The notes under the pieces are model-generated. The model was not told the origin of the DNA, ran no database searches, and saw only the letters and a list, made by a program, of their open reading frames with translations. A stretch of DNA of 64,000 nucleotides from positions 496,001-560,000 of the forward strand of contig JAJNNY010000003.1 in the NCBI GenBank assembly GCA_022453515.1, written 5' to 3'. The DNA comes from Astrocystis sublimbata (Eukaryota > Ascomycota > Sordariomycetes > Xylariales > Xylariaceae). Both the position numbers and the translations under genes were made by a program. Below, piece by piece: positions 10,089-22,744 of this stretch (position 1 is its first letter; each line of letters opens with the position of its first letter).

Positions 10089-11845
10089 ATGCAGGAGGTC
10101 ATATGGAAGTTGCTGCAGGCGTCACTTGGGTTCGTCATTGCTGTCGTATCAGCGCGCGTATTTACCTTCGTTTCCAAACTATGGCAAACTCGATCCTACT
10201 TTGGGAGACTGCGGAATGAAGGCAAGGTTAGTCGGTCTCTTACGGACAGTATCCAAGTATGATGGTTGTGGGCAATTTCTAACATCTTCGTGTTTGTCTG
10301 CTCTAGCCTGTGCCTCCTTACAATTTTATCATGGGCCATCTTCTTCAGGCAAAAGCCGCATCGGACGAGCTTCCTCCAGGCGCCCACAGCGCCTATGTCA
10401 CAAACCGGCTGGCCACTAAACTTGGCTCGGAAGCCTACTACTTTGATCCATGGCCTGTAAATGATCCATTGTTGATTCTCACGGATCACCGGCTGGCCAA
10501 CCAAGCCACCAGTCACGACTGGACTGGAAGCGTGAAGCCTCCGACGCTGTCGCATTGGTTTGCCCCCATCTCCGGGCGCGGCGGGGTGAATCTCTTCACT
10601 CAGAACGGAGAAGAGTGGAAGCGGGACCATGAAATCTTCCTGCCCTTCTTCAACAATAATAACCTGGACGCCACCCTGCCTGCCGTCATGGAGGAGATGA
10701 TGATATTCCGTGACGTCCTGCGACAGAAGACTCAGTCCAAGGGTATAGTGCGTCTATCACCCTTGCTACTCAACCTCATGAACGACATCATAGGACGCGT
10801 GGTTTTCAATGCAGAACTGAAAAACCAAACTTTGGGTTTCTCCCATCCGCTTTCCAAAGCCATGCTCCGCCAGCTGGATCTCAAGTTCACCCAAAACGAC
10901 ATCGTGGATAACCTGGGTCAGTTGAATCCATTCCGCTCGTTGGAGGTTTGGTACAACGGCCGCGTGCTTGATCAGCAAATGCGTGCTCAGATAAAGACAC
11001 GTACCGCGGCCTTGCGGGCCGCGAAAGGTTCAGGTGATCAGAATGCCTCGAGCGCTATGCTAGATCGTGTACTTGCGGACTACTTCTCCCAGCCGGATCA
11101 CCAGCAGCTGAGCTCTGTAGACGAAGAATTCATGACAATGCTTTGCGCACAACTGCGCATGTTCTTCTTTGGTGGTTATGATTCAACCTCGAGCACAATG
11201 TCATCGCTGTGTTACTTGCTATGGAAGCACCCAGTCGTGCTAGCAAAGCTTCGAGCGGAACATGACAAGGTATTTGGCCTAAATATCGAGGCTTGCCCTG
11301 GAAAGATCATTGAAAATCCATCCATTCTCAACTCTCTCCCCTACACAAATGCCGTCATTAAGGAGTCGATGCGGCTCTTCCCAGCAGCCGCCGGCGTTCG
11401 TCATGGGTGCAAAGATTTAGTGCTCAAGGGAAGCGACGGGATGGAATACCCCACCGAAGGAATTCTTGTGCAGATGAATCATCTAGCCATGAATCGAAAT
11501 CCCGCAACGTGGCCGCGTCCCCTTGAATTTCTGCCCGAACGATTCCTTGTTGGACCCGAGCACGAGCTTTACCCACCGAAGGGCGCCTGGCGTGTCTTCG
11601 AAATAGGCGTCAGAAACTGCATAGGCCAAGCCTTTGTCATGAAGGAGCTGCGCGCGTTTCTTGCTATTGTCAGCAGGGAATTCGATTTTCAGGAGTGTTA
11701 CGACGAGGTATATGTTGGAGAAAAGATCGATCTGACGAGTGTCTATAATGAGAAGGCGTATATGATCGAAGCTGGCTCGGCACATCCCCGAGGGCGACTT
11801 CCATGCAGGATCTCGCTTAGCGGATATAAGGATAGTAGGACTTAA
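10089..11845 (+). CDS. Cytochrome P450 monooxygenase (558 aa)
   Basis: Exons 10089-10226 and 10307-11845 (GTTAGT...TAG intron of 80 nt) give 558 residues. An N-terminal membrane helix (about residues 5-30) is followed by the proline hinge PVPPYN at 47-52, the I-helix GGYDST at 335-340, the K-helix ExxR at Glu399-Arg402, and the heme loop FEIGVRNCIG at 477-486 with Cys484 as the iron ligand. The usual Gly-x-Arg heme signature is kept as G-V-R-N-C-I-G. The hinge and the HPLSKAMLRQ segment recall the CYP59/StcS-like group, members of which act in sterigmatocystin-type pathways, but I cannot assign the substrate. No backbone biosynthetic gene lies nearby; the left neighbour is the housekeeping gene NOP9. 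Confidence 0.9.
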
Positions 11846-14800
11846 GTGCTATGGAACTGAACATTGGGCAGTGATGCGAGTACCACGGTAACCAGCTTGA
11901 ACATCAGAGTACACCTGGGCATGTAGGTACCTCAAGTACCTAGGTATCACTCATCGAAGCTCAGATCCTCAACTCTAATTAGATTTAACAACAAATTCCA
12001 CGCCTCATTGACTACAACTTGTTTTGTTGCGCGCTGGTAAATTGCTATGATGTGTCAAATCCAGTGACACAGGCCGACAGAGCCCACAATGACGATCATC
12101 AAGAGCAGAAACCCGTTCTGCAACCAACCCATTTCCAACCCTGATTCTTCAGAATCGATAATAGTCACAGTTTCTTTGCGCATGATGCCCAAGAATCATT
12201 TGTTGAGTTTGGCATAGTGTCAAAGGCATGAATGATTGGGGCTTCGCTGTCAACATTCCAGAATACAACAATTAAATATATTCCTAGGCGACTATGATGG
12301 CAGAATGTGTCTGCGCGAGCCGTCTTAGAGAAGGTCTTGCCCCACCTCGCACAATAAATTATCACCTGATGGGTGCTTGTGCATCTCAAGGTGCTTTCTC
12401 ATCTTGAGATGCATAACATCGATCGGCGTAAGATATGCAGTAACGGTCTGTGATAAGAGCCCGGGAAAAGTTCCGAATGGCAGCTCTTCTTCCATATTGC
12501 CAAGATGGCCAACAGAGAGAGACCTTCCTCATTTCTCAGTCAAGTTCCCCCATATGAAGGTGTTGGATTGAAAAGCCCCGTTGTCAGCTGTCGAACCTCC
12601 CTGCCTGTCTCCCTGTCGAGCGGATGGGGGTCCAGAGCAAGTAGATGGTGTTGAATGATAGATTCTCGCACTTTATAAATCGTGGGTTATAGAAAATATA
12701 GCAGCGACCCGGCCTCAAATATGTGCGATACCGGTGGTCAATTTCTTCTAACCGGGTAGTTTTTTGACCGCTAAGACGATGCACTGGTTTCAAGAATCCC
12801 CACCGCTAGCGATGACGCGGGGTCTACATCACCTTATATTGATTATACAACTCATCAGGACCGGTTTTCTATTATACATGCGATCAATATGCTGCAACGT
12901 AAGGCTTATTATATGCATATCACAGGCTGTGCTAGGCTACTGGTTTTTGAACATGACATCATTGTACCTAACGTCTTGGAATATCTGGGGCCTGACATCA
13001 CTACCACCCACAACGTGTATTGGTGATCGACCATGCTTTACTTGCTGCAACAATTGATGATCTACTTGCCTAGCAATCGATCGTTCAGGCGACTTTATCA
13101 AGTTAACGGGCTGGCCCGGCTTGGCAATTTTGTATGTTTCAGCTCTTAGCCATTGGAGATCTTAACACCTTGAGAACAGGATCTTTTTATAGAAATTCAT
13201 ACTGGCCTTACCACAAAACAATTGTTTGTATAGGCAACGCGACTTGGGGGTAGGTCTTCCGAAACACAAGTACGTACATTGCACCAGCTTTGCTGAATGA
13301 CTCTTTGTTGCAGTCAGATATATGCAAACTTTGTTCAATCTTTTCAACCATTTGCGGTGTCTGACGATTGCAGCTCACCAGTCGGGGTCGTCGCTGCATG
13401 GCGTGGCAAGAAAGGCGGCAAGTATCTCTACCTAGTGTGCAGAACCTGGTTGCTATCACGGCTGACGGTCAACTGGGTATAGATCTCCATATTCAGAGTA
13501 GTTGGTTAGATGCCATCACGGCAACAGAGGGTAATAGGGCTTCCACAAACTCGATGCTCAGGACAAGCCGAGAACGGATTGACGACATGTTTCTTTGGCG
13601 AGACACTCACTCGGTCGTCACTGCAAGGTCTGCAGCACGTGTGGAATCGCGGTCACGATAGGTGCGACTGTTCTCTTTGAACTCTGAAGTTGAGCTCAAC
13701 TACCCACATGCGCTACCCAAGACGCTACATTGTCTCAACCTTGCTGATGCATGGGGCGGGACTAAGTCTACACATACCTGTCTGCTTGCCTACTACCAAT
13801 CAGATCATCATTAGAGACGTCATCCTACCCCAGATCTACGAGCTGCGAGAGTTCCAGGAACAGATAATGAAGTCAAGAATGAATACTGGTATGCAGCCGA
13901 GCCACCGGACTGGCTGCTTCGTCAACTCGCAGTTGCGGCGTAGCGGCGTAATAGTGTTGCGACGTTGCGTAAAGAAAAAGCTGAACACCAGATACGACAA
14001 AAACGTAGCACACTAGGGAGTGCTTGAACAGCCGTACGTTTTCCCTTGCTGATTGCAAGACGCAGGGCGCGACTCGATCTATCACCACCTCACGTGTTCA
14101 GCTAATGGATGCGATAAAATAGAGGGGGTAGATGTTTTCCCTCTCCGCAACGCCCGATTTAGAACTTCGAACTGATCTTGTCCCGGACGTGGGTCTACTC
14201 TCTCCACCAATTTCCCACCGAGGTGAACGGAGTCCAAGGAATATGTGCCGACTTATTCTTAGCGACCACGCCCCATAATGGGCGACTCTGCCGCTCCAAG
14301 CACCAGGAGCAGGCAGTTACCAAAGCGGCACGCGCTCTCTGAATGCCTCGGCTGCGGATCGTCAAGTTCTTCATTGAAGAGAAGGCCTCCGGCCGTTGTC
14401 CATCATTGAGGCAACATCGGATGCCGATCCTCGTCTTATAGTCGACAGTGAACACGCTCAATTGCTGGGTCTGAGTTACGGCATGTCCCTAAGAGGCAGG
14501 ACTTCTCTGGCTGGGGCGCTGTCGGCAGTAACTCGGCGGTAGGATCCTCTGGTTCCTGAGTTCCTGGCTCGCCTGGCTAGGCGCCCTGGCGAGCCCGCAA
14601 CAACGTACCGGGGAGGGACACAAGATTGCGGGAAAACGCAAGTATGCCATTTGGCTCGTGCCTGGCGAGCTGGCATAGGGCCATCGGCACTCCCCCAGCA
14701 GAGATCCTACCTAGTGAAGTGGCGCGCGAGGCTTCTTGAGCCGCACCTAATAAGGCGCGGGCTTGCTGGCTTGCTGGCTCTGGGATTATTGCTGTACTGT

Positions 14801-17592
14801 AGATGTAATTGGGACGGACCCCTAAAAGCAACGGGTTCGAGGGCGTGCTGCACGTCCGGTGAGGCGCCATCGCCAAGAATGCGCTCTCCTTGAACTAGAA
14901 GGTACCTATAGGCTATGGTATGGTTCCTGGTCATCGTGTGCCCGGCTATGGCTGGGCTCGCGCCTCAGGCGAAAGGGTGACTGTCGCATGGAACGCGTTT
15001 GTGAGCCAATCGGCAGCTTACCAACAGCATCACTGAATGTTCCGTTCATTAAACTCGCTCGAATATACACCAACTCTGTTTCAGCAGCGGGTGGATGGAA
15101 ACATCGAGAGTGTGGGGCCTCGGGGGCCCAGCTACAATCCTGTCCTGTGCGAGCCCTGTAGCAACCTTGCAACCCCATCCAGAAACATTATGCCGTTGTA
15201 CTAAACGAAGCTTGACTGAGGTGAAATTAGATGGGGGGAACACCCCGGCGGCGCCCTGGCCACTTGGATTGACCAGCTGGCATATCAGGTAAGGTGGCTT
15301 CCTCAGAGGTGTGGGCACCGTCTCCGCTCCTCAGCCTGTCCCTTGCATGCTTGTCCAGATCGCAACAACCCCGGAAATGATCGACGCCGACTACCTGGCG
15401 CACATGCATGCGTGTTGTGCAGAAGCCCAGACCAGGCTTGACCACTTTGGGATCATGTCCAGTTGACAAGGCATCCCGCCCGCGACAGCCAACGACGTTT
15501 CAAACGACCACCCGTCGGAGGAATCCACGAATTTGGCTTAGGTGAGACGGTGTAGCAATCCAGACTCATTCGCAAATCTACGGGAAAAACCAATGAGGCC
15601 GTAGAGATCAACATCGCACCAACGATGGTACGGATTTCTGCAGCCACGACATTAAATGCTCTGAGCGTCTTCATGTCTCGAATGTTTTAATGCCAATGCC
15701 ACCTTTGCAAAAAATTCACATGCACGTGCAGCATGTTATTCAACAGCAATTGGCAGAATTGAACAAAATAGGTACTATTCTCGTTGGGGAAGTTACTAAT
15801 AAACGCCGCTGAAAATTACCTATATTCAGAATGTACAGACCCATCCGATGTCAAGGGTAAGCGCGCATAGTGACGCTGCTTTAGGTAGGTAGATAGTTTG
15901 ATAATCTTCCACCGTATTGCCGACTACACAAGACAGGACAATCCTAAGGATCTCAGCCAACTAAAGACCATGAGCTAACATCGATGTAGAACTCCCAGCA
16001 TACTTATGGGGCTCACTGCTCCCAGGCGAGCAGGCTGGGGTTCTTGAAATGATAGTATACTCAACGTTGGCCTGCTGGATATTGATTTCACCGATTGCCA
16101 TGTCAAACTTCCAAGACTCAAAATGAGGGGCCGTTTCGGATTACGTACGTACTCTCAAAGTTGCAGACCAGACTAAAAATGACAATATACCTAGTAGATA
16201 GGCTATTAGGCAGAGGTCAGTACCGCAACAGTTCACCAAGAGTACGGCACAGCATCAAGGAAGTGCATTATCATGATCCATCGCCGTCCGTGGCACAAGT
16301 CCATGTGAATCTTTTTAGACGCACCATTACGTATGGCGGCCGTATAGAATATAGAACATTCATTCCATCCTAAGGCGGATTTCCATGGCATTGACTCCCA
16401 CGAAGTTGTACAATCATGATTTGATACTATACTGATACCCTTTGACTATCACTCTTCATACGAGGCACGAAGCACACAAGCTAGATAAGTAGGTACATGC
16501 AAACCGTTCACTCATGATATATATAACAAAAAACCTGCTAGACAAAATTACAAGTTGTAACATGATGTTCGCACTATGTACAATTGTGCTCGATTCGTAA
16601 GCATGTGAATCTCAATAGCTGTAACAAGCAAGTTATCTAATCCTCCGATGAGGTCCCTTGCGGTGCGCCAGTGGTAGATAAGTGATAGAAAGGCCCAGTA
16701 TTTTACACTTGTATTGATACTACAGTAGTATGAACCCTGCATGTGATTCTTTTTAAGTTGGGTGGGTTTAGGACTCTCAAGGCCCCAAGAGACGCGAATC
16801 AGAGTATCTTGCCCTCCACGGACTGCCACCTCCTCCTGCACTGCCGCGTGTTCACGTAAATTTATGTGCAACTCCGTTTCCTTGGATCCTATCACTTATG
16901 ATGTAGCCATCGTATTTTGCATACTGCACGTGTTAATGAGAAAGTGACCAGAAACTTGGCTGTCGGGAACGCAAAAAGGTAATATGAGGACCTTTATGAT
17001 CTCCACTTCCCAGAATAGGCATTCCACCTACCCCAGGAGGGTGCACCCAAAGCACCACCTCATTGGGCGATCGACACTTACAGCCATCGTCGGCAACTTT
17101 CGACCTGATCCAGGCACGCCAGGCAGGTCAACCACTGCCAGGTTTGTGGGATGCACGTTAACGGATACTCTCCCGACAGTCACGGCTCATACCCATAATA
17201 ATGGTTTAATTGATCTTATCCTCTAACTGCTCTCTTTACCCGCTTTTGGAATCACTCCCGGCTGCCCCATGTATCCCGAAAGATCCTCGAAATGCCACCA
17301 TAGCCTAGCGTGATCTTGGAATCCAGGGTATGGCCAAGGATCTCAGCTTTGCGATGACCCGCCGCACGGCAATATGAATGTTACCAATTGACAGTTTCAA
17401 ACCGACGAGCCCCCCCTGGCCGGATCAGGAAGGTAAACACCAGAATGTTCAGGATCACGTTCTGTTGCCAGCAGCAAAAATAGTACGCGATTAAGGATGG
17501 TGCGTAACGTTTCTTCGAATGACCAAGGCTTTGAGAGGCCCACAGGCAGTGGCGTCCTACAGGATCGAACACTCCAGGTCGAGAAGAGGATG
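11846..17592. other. Six-kilobase gap with only coding traces
   Basis: No intact gene is supported. On the minus strand, 12055-12793 contains successive coding-like frames (see findings). A plus-strand frame near 15985-16130 encodes about 45 residues with a hydrophobic segment but has no start. A minus frame at 16548-16895 (115 codons) is protein-like in its first half but without a recognised domain. The stretch 14480-15330 is GC-richer than its surroundings and contains CCTGGCGAGC units. TAGGTACC motifs occur near 11925-11945 and 15885. Confidence 0.45.
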
Positions 17593-17795
17593 TATATAAT
17601 GAAGGGCATGCTGCCCAAGTTTGGTCGGTCTCCTAATCAACGCTCACGGCGCCTTTGATTTCTCACTTAGTTCATGTTTGAACTGCCATTCTTTACTGCG
17701 TAGTCTATTATTCATTCGCTGGGTGTACAGAGTACCCCTTTCATTCGATAGCTACACTGCACATATTGTTGTTTAAACCTCTTTAATACGCAATC
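17593..17795 (+). promoter_or_regulatory. Promoter of the GH64 glucanase gene
   Basis: A TATATAATG box lies at about 17593, some 200 bases before the ATG, with pyrimidine-rich and ACA-rich leader sequence at 17700-17790. A single start fits the signal peptide at 17796. Confidence 0.45.
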
Positions 17796-19139
17796 ATGCG
17801 TGGAGTCTTTGGGCTGGCCGCGGCCACTATTGCCGCCTTTGCCACCGGGTCAGTGGCCCGGCCCCTTATCCAGGAGCGGACGCCTACAGTCCTCTACCCG
17901 AGGGTGCCTCTTGTCGTCCGCCCGGGGACGGCTAACGACATCGAAATCACGGAGCACAACACCATCAACAGTACATCTAAGATCCAGGCCGAGGGAGGGT
18001 CGAACCCTCTGCAAATAGACATTGTCAATAATTTCGGTTCGAACCAGATGTACCTGTACATCACGGGCTCGGACGCCAATGGCGTTGCTTGTTTCGTCGG
18101 CCCCGATGGCAACTTCTTCTACCCCGATGCCGGTGGTTCGGCGATACCGGTCCCCATCCAAGGCGACTTCAAGAAACCGCTTGGGGCCATGGGAGAAACC
18201 ACCACACTCACTATCCCGGACTTCCTCATCTCTTCCCGTATCTGGGTAACTGAAGGAGAACTTCAATTTTTTACTCTCACTAATGACGAGGGCAAGACTG
18301 CCATCGTCGAGCCTTCCGTTTCAAACCCCGAAGATCCGTCCTCCTCTATCAAGTGGGGATTCGTCGAGTTCAACTGGAATAATGGTGAGATCTACGCCAA
18401 CATTAGCTACGTCGACTGGGTGGGAATTTCGATGGGTATGGCTTTGACTTTGGGCTCCGGAGAGCAGCAGCTCGTCAAGGGTCTGGTTGGCGGCGCCGTC
18501 CAAAACATCTGCGACGACCTGAACGCTCAGAACGGTCAAGATAACGCCGGGTGGGACAAGCTTTGCATGACCAACGGAAACGGCGAGGCACTCCGCGTTC
18601 TGTCACCCAACCTCATGATCGCCAGCAACCCTACCTGGCAGGCCGACTACTACAACGGATACATCGACGAGGTCTGGTCCAAGTATGCCAACGAGGACCT
18701 AACAATCGACACGCAATCCGATGCCGGCAACGTTGCCTGCCGCGTTACCGACGACCAACTTAACTGCTCCGGCGACAACCGGGCCTACCCCAAGCCCACG
18801 CTCGCCGATATTTACGGCTGTAACTCGGGCCCCTTCGGCATTGTCGAGAGCGACAACGGCGTGCACAGGGCCGTGGTGCCCCGCCTCTGTGCCGCCTTCA
18901 ACCGCAGCACCCTGCTGCAGGACGGCGGCAACATGCAGCCCGGCGTGGCGGCGGACACTTACTACACGAGCAACCCGACCAGCCACTACTCTCGCGTCGT
19001 GCACCAGTACGAGGAGGACGGCCTGGGCTACGCCTTCTCTTACGACGATGTCAACCCCGCGGGCGAGAACGCTGCCGGCACCGTCGCTGGCCAGGGGCCC
19101 ACCCTGCTCCGCGTCACCGCCGGTGGCTGGATCGATTAA
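17796..19139 (+). CDS. Secreted GH64 beta-1,3-glucanase (447 aa)
   Basis: One intronless frame of 447 residues. The N-terminus is a classical signal peptide (about residues 1-21, cleavage after a V-A-R/A-T-G type region) and the protein is therefore secreted. The body matches the glycoside hydrolase family 64, thaumatin-like beta-1,3-glucanase fold: the early stretch on NNFGSNQMYLYITG and later FVEFNWNNGEIYANISYVDW with the acidic residues expected at the cleft, then NPTWQADYYNGYIDEVW and the CAAFNRSTLLQDG segment. Several cysteines are consistent with disulfides. Family members release laminaripentaose or related oligomers from beta-1,3-glucan, so a role in cell-wall remodelling or attack on fungal or plant glucans is likely. 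Its coding sequence is GC-rich at third positions, suggesting good expression. Confidence 0.92.
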   Translation: MRGVFGLAAATIAAFATGSVARPLIQERTPTVLYPRVPLVVRPGTANDIEITEHNTINSTSKIQAEGGSNPLQIDIVNNFGSNQMYLYITGSDANGVACFVGPDGNFFYPDAGGSAIPVPIQGDFKKPLGAMGETTTLTIPDFLISSRIWVTEGELQFFTLTNDEGKTAIVEPSVSNPEDPSSSIKWGFVEFNWNNGEIYANISYVDWVGISMGMALTLGSGEQQLVKGLVGGAVQNICDDLNAQNGQDNAGWDKLCMTNGNGEALRVLSPNLMIASNPTWQADYYNGYIDEVWSKYANEDLTIDTQSDAGNVACRVTDDQLNCSGDNRAYPKPTLADIYGCNSGPFGIVESDNGVHRAVVPRLCAAFNRSTLLQDGGNMQPGVAADTYYTSNPTSHYSRVVHQYEEDGLGYAFSYDDVNPAGENAAGTVAGQGPTLLRVTAGGWID

Positions 19140-20505
19140 GGATGAGGAACTGATTGAAGGTTGGGACACACACTTACACACACAGACATGTTTCTGACGA
19201 CGGGATTTCATATATCTGGGACGGGGGGCTCATGAGACCGAGACGAGACGAACTGGAGGCCCGGGGGTGGTATTGGAAAGGCGAGTGGGGGGTCGTTACG
19301 GGGTCTTGGAAACTGAATCTCTTCAAGCATCAAACACCACATATCATACATCATCATCTGCATTAGTTGGGAGTTGCCGCCATGTTTTCCTTCTTCTTTT
19401 CTCTTTCGCATTGTATATATCTCTTCAACCTGCTTTTCTGGAATGGGGATTCCTGTACATATTTCATATCTGGTACAAACGCACGACATTTAGTATATTG
19501 ATTGCAAAAGCACTCTGCTGACGATTCGATGGACGTGATATGATGCTGACTTGGGGCCTCGCCTGGGAATGCTGGCTTCAGGGCGCCCACCGCTCGGGAT
19601 GCGACTATTCCGGTGTCATTCGAATGCTACTTGTTCCGTAAACGCGCGTGCGTAGAGGATCCTCATCTGTTCGAGTCTTTTACAGTTTTCATTAGGTAGT
19701 TTTGTATAAGAGTCCTGGATCGAGAAGGAAGAGGGTTTCTATTTCGTGCTGAAGAGAAAATGAGGCTGGGTGAATGAAGCAAAGTACGGTAGCATTAGAC
19801 TAGTAGGATCTTGGTAGGTAGCATTCGGGAGATTTGAAGGCATCCTGGCGGGCTTGGCAGGGGCCAGTCTCCTTGCTGAGGTTTGAGCAGTTGAAGCCGA
19901 CAATCTACCTAAAAAAAACCATCTGCAGCAGAATACGGCTCCCAAATCATTTCTGCAGAAGGGCCTCGCTTACCTAAGTAATGATCGAGTACTGAGCAAG
20001 TACCTAAAAAGGCGAAGCAAGAGACCTGCCGGAATGCCTACAGGTGCGGGTGAGCTAGAAGTACCTACCCGTAACTACAAAGGCAAGGTTAAGTACCTCT
20101 GCAGGACGTTGCCCCTTGGCAACAAGCGCCCGCGTTCCCACCGCTATAGCGCTCCTGACAGCGCTAGAACGAGACGCTGATTCGCTCAAAGCTTGCAGCC
20201 GGGTGCCTGGTCACTGGCCAGTGGCACCTGAAGGCCAGCAGGTCAAGCTTGTTGATTTTAGCTTGTTGATTTGAACCAAGCTCTCTCAGCCAGAACTCTA
20301 GTCGGATCCTCGTCCACTCAAACATTAACATCAGCGTTATTACACTCGTTATTTTATCTCGTCTCGGCATAGTCCTGCCCGGGAGCGCCGCTCGTGTTAT
20401 TGTGTCACTAGCACGGCGAGGCCTCTTTGTTCTTTATCTTTTTCGATGCCGTCTTCATGATCCTTCTTCTGCCTTTGTCCCCACGAATCGAGTGCCCGGC
20501 GAGAG
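19140..20505. other. Intergenic region GH64 to kinesin
   Basis: The first 300-400 bases are probably the 3' untranslated region of the glucanase gene (T-rich, with TATA-like and AATG repeats). The remainder contains TAGGTAC motifs at about 19690, 19815 and 19970-20100 and a CT-rich stretch before the kinesin start. No gene seen. Confidence 0.45.
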
Positions 20506-22744
20506 ATGTCGGTGAGAGTAGTTGCGCGGATACGCCCTCTCCTGGAGAAGGAGACTGAAAGGGACATCATTGTCCGACCTGCAACCAACGACGATGGCCG
20601 TTCCAGCACCGTCGTCAAGATCCCCAATCCCCGAAATGAGTCCGAGGAGTTTTCCTTCACCTTCAACAGTGTCTACGACCAATCCACCAACCAGGAGGAC
20701 CTCTTCGCCGCCGAAAGTACGTACCCAATATCCAGCCCTGGCCACTCCACTGTTCTTCATTCCAGCTGTGATGCTTAGCAGCACCGCAAGTGACTGACTT
20801 GTGGCCCTGCCGCGTTTTCCAGTCGCCCCTCACCTCAAGTCCCTCTTCAATGGCCTCGATATGACGATTTTCGCGTACGGCGTTACAGGCACCGGTAAAA
20901 CACACACTATGCGCGGAGGCCTCAAGCTCGCTGATCGTGGCGTGATACCGAGACTGTTGAGTGGTGTATTCCGCAGAGCGAAGAAGATCGCCAAAGACTC
21001 AGATGGGCAGACTGCCGTGGCCGTCGCCCTATCGTACTACGAAATCTACAACGACAAGGTCTTCGACCTGCTCGAACCGGTAGAGAAGCGCACGCCCTCA
21101 GGTCTGCCCCTTCGAGCTGAAGCCAGTGGCAAGACAGTCGTGGCTGGCTTGTCCGAACGACCCTGCCAGGACCTCAAAGACTTTGAGCAGCTGTACATCG
21201 AGGCCAATACCAATCGTGTGACGGCGGCTACTAAGCTGAACGCTTCCAGCAGCAGAAGCCACGCTATTCTCCGCGTCAAAGTGACGCAGACCACGGGGGA
21301 TACAATTCGCGAGAGCACTGCTTCTGCCATTGACTTGGCTGGATCAGAGGATAATCGGCGGACAGACAATGGCAAGGAACGTCTTGTGGAGTCTGCTGCT
21401 ATAAACAAGAGTTTGTTCGTGCTGAGCCAATGTATCGATGCCATCTCCCGCGGCGAGCGTCGCATCCCCTTCAGGGAATCCAAGATGACACGCATTCTCT
21501 CTCTGGGGCAAAACAATGGAATTACCATCATGATTCTCAATCTGGCCCCTCTTCGGAGTTACCACCTCGATACTCTTAGCAGTTTGAATGTCAGCTCTCG
21601 TGCGAAGCGTATCGAGGTGCGTGAGATCGAGAACGAGATTGTCTTTAAGCAACCACCTCGCAAAGCCACTTCAATATCTGGCTCAAATGTGAACCGGCAG
21701 CCCTTGCGGTTGCTTGCCAATGCTCATAACATATCCTCTGGAGTAGCCGCCGCGGCCGCCAGTAAACCGGCCGACCGACCGGTCAAAGCCTTCAGCGTTT
21801 ACGTTGACAAAGCCAAACCCGCCGCAGTGTCGCGATCAGCAAACACTGCCGCCAAGCGATCACCCCAACCACAGAAACGGCCTTCAGATTCAGAAAATGG
21901 AAATCGCCCCTCCAAAATGACTCGACCCGAGCTCGTTCGCCCGGCCCCTGTATCACAGCAGCTGAAGCCGTCTCAACCTTCAATCTCTGCAGCTCAGATT
22001 GAGGCTATGGTAGAGAAGAAGGTCTCGGAGATGCTGGCAGCCCGTGTGCAGTCGGCGCAACCCTCGGAGCCTAGCGATGACGTAAAGAGGCGCCTTGACG
22101 CCCTCGAGCGCCGCATTGATGATGATGACACGCGTTCCGAAGGGTTGCGATTTCTGCTCATGGCACGGCAGCACAAAGAGCGTGACGAATACGTAAGCGC
22201 GCTGAAGATGTACGAGATGGCGCTGCCCTATTTTCCTGGGCAAACCAAGCTTCTTGGCAAAATCGAGAAACTGAAGACGCGTATTGCCGCGGACCGCGAA
22301 AATCAGGACGGGGGCAATATCCACCCCAGGGTAGATGATCTAGAGAAACCTATTCAGAAGAAGAGTAGAAAGTCCGCCCAAGAACTTGAAGCAGACGACG
22401 ATCATTATAATATTGCTGAAGCCGACAACTATGGCGACGAATGCGACGTGGGCAACAGCAGGAAAAGCCAGAAGAAGATGAAAACTGCAAAGACGTGTTC
22501 GGAACCGGTAACAGAGGAAGGACCGATCTCAGCAGCTTTACTCAACATCATTAACTCGAGAGATGCCACGAAAATCATGCGACTTCAGGGCCTTGGTCCG
22601 AAGAAAGCGCGCGATCTGGTGCAATATTTGGAGGCACAATCAGACGAGGGTATCGATACCCTCTTGCAATTGCGTACTGTTCCAGGAATGGGCGGACGAA
22701 CAGTCGACCGAGCTTACGAGGGTCTCGTAGCTGGCGTTTGCTGA
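20506..22744 (+). CDS. Kid-like (kinesin-10) motor protein with helix-hairpin-helix tail (710 aa)
   Basis: Exons 20506-20716 and 20823-22744 (GTACGT...CCAG) give 710 residues. The motor domain is at the N-terminus: VRVVARIRPL at the start, P-loop GVTGTGKT at 90-97, switch I SSRSH at about 213-217, and switch II DLAGSE at 241-246. A basic, proline-rich linker and a short predicted coiled coil follow (about 490-590), and the last 69 residues (642-710) form two helix-hairpin-helix motifs (LQGLGPKKARDLV and LRTVPGMGGRTVD), as in human Kid/KIF22. Kid-type kinesins bind DNA through this domain and push chromosome arms toward the spindle equator; the same chromokinesin role is inferred. No nuclear export or cargo domains are evident. 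The motor's position at the N-terminus predicts plus-end movement. Confidence 0.88.
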
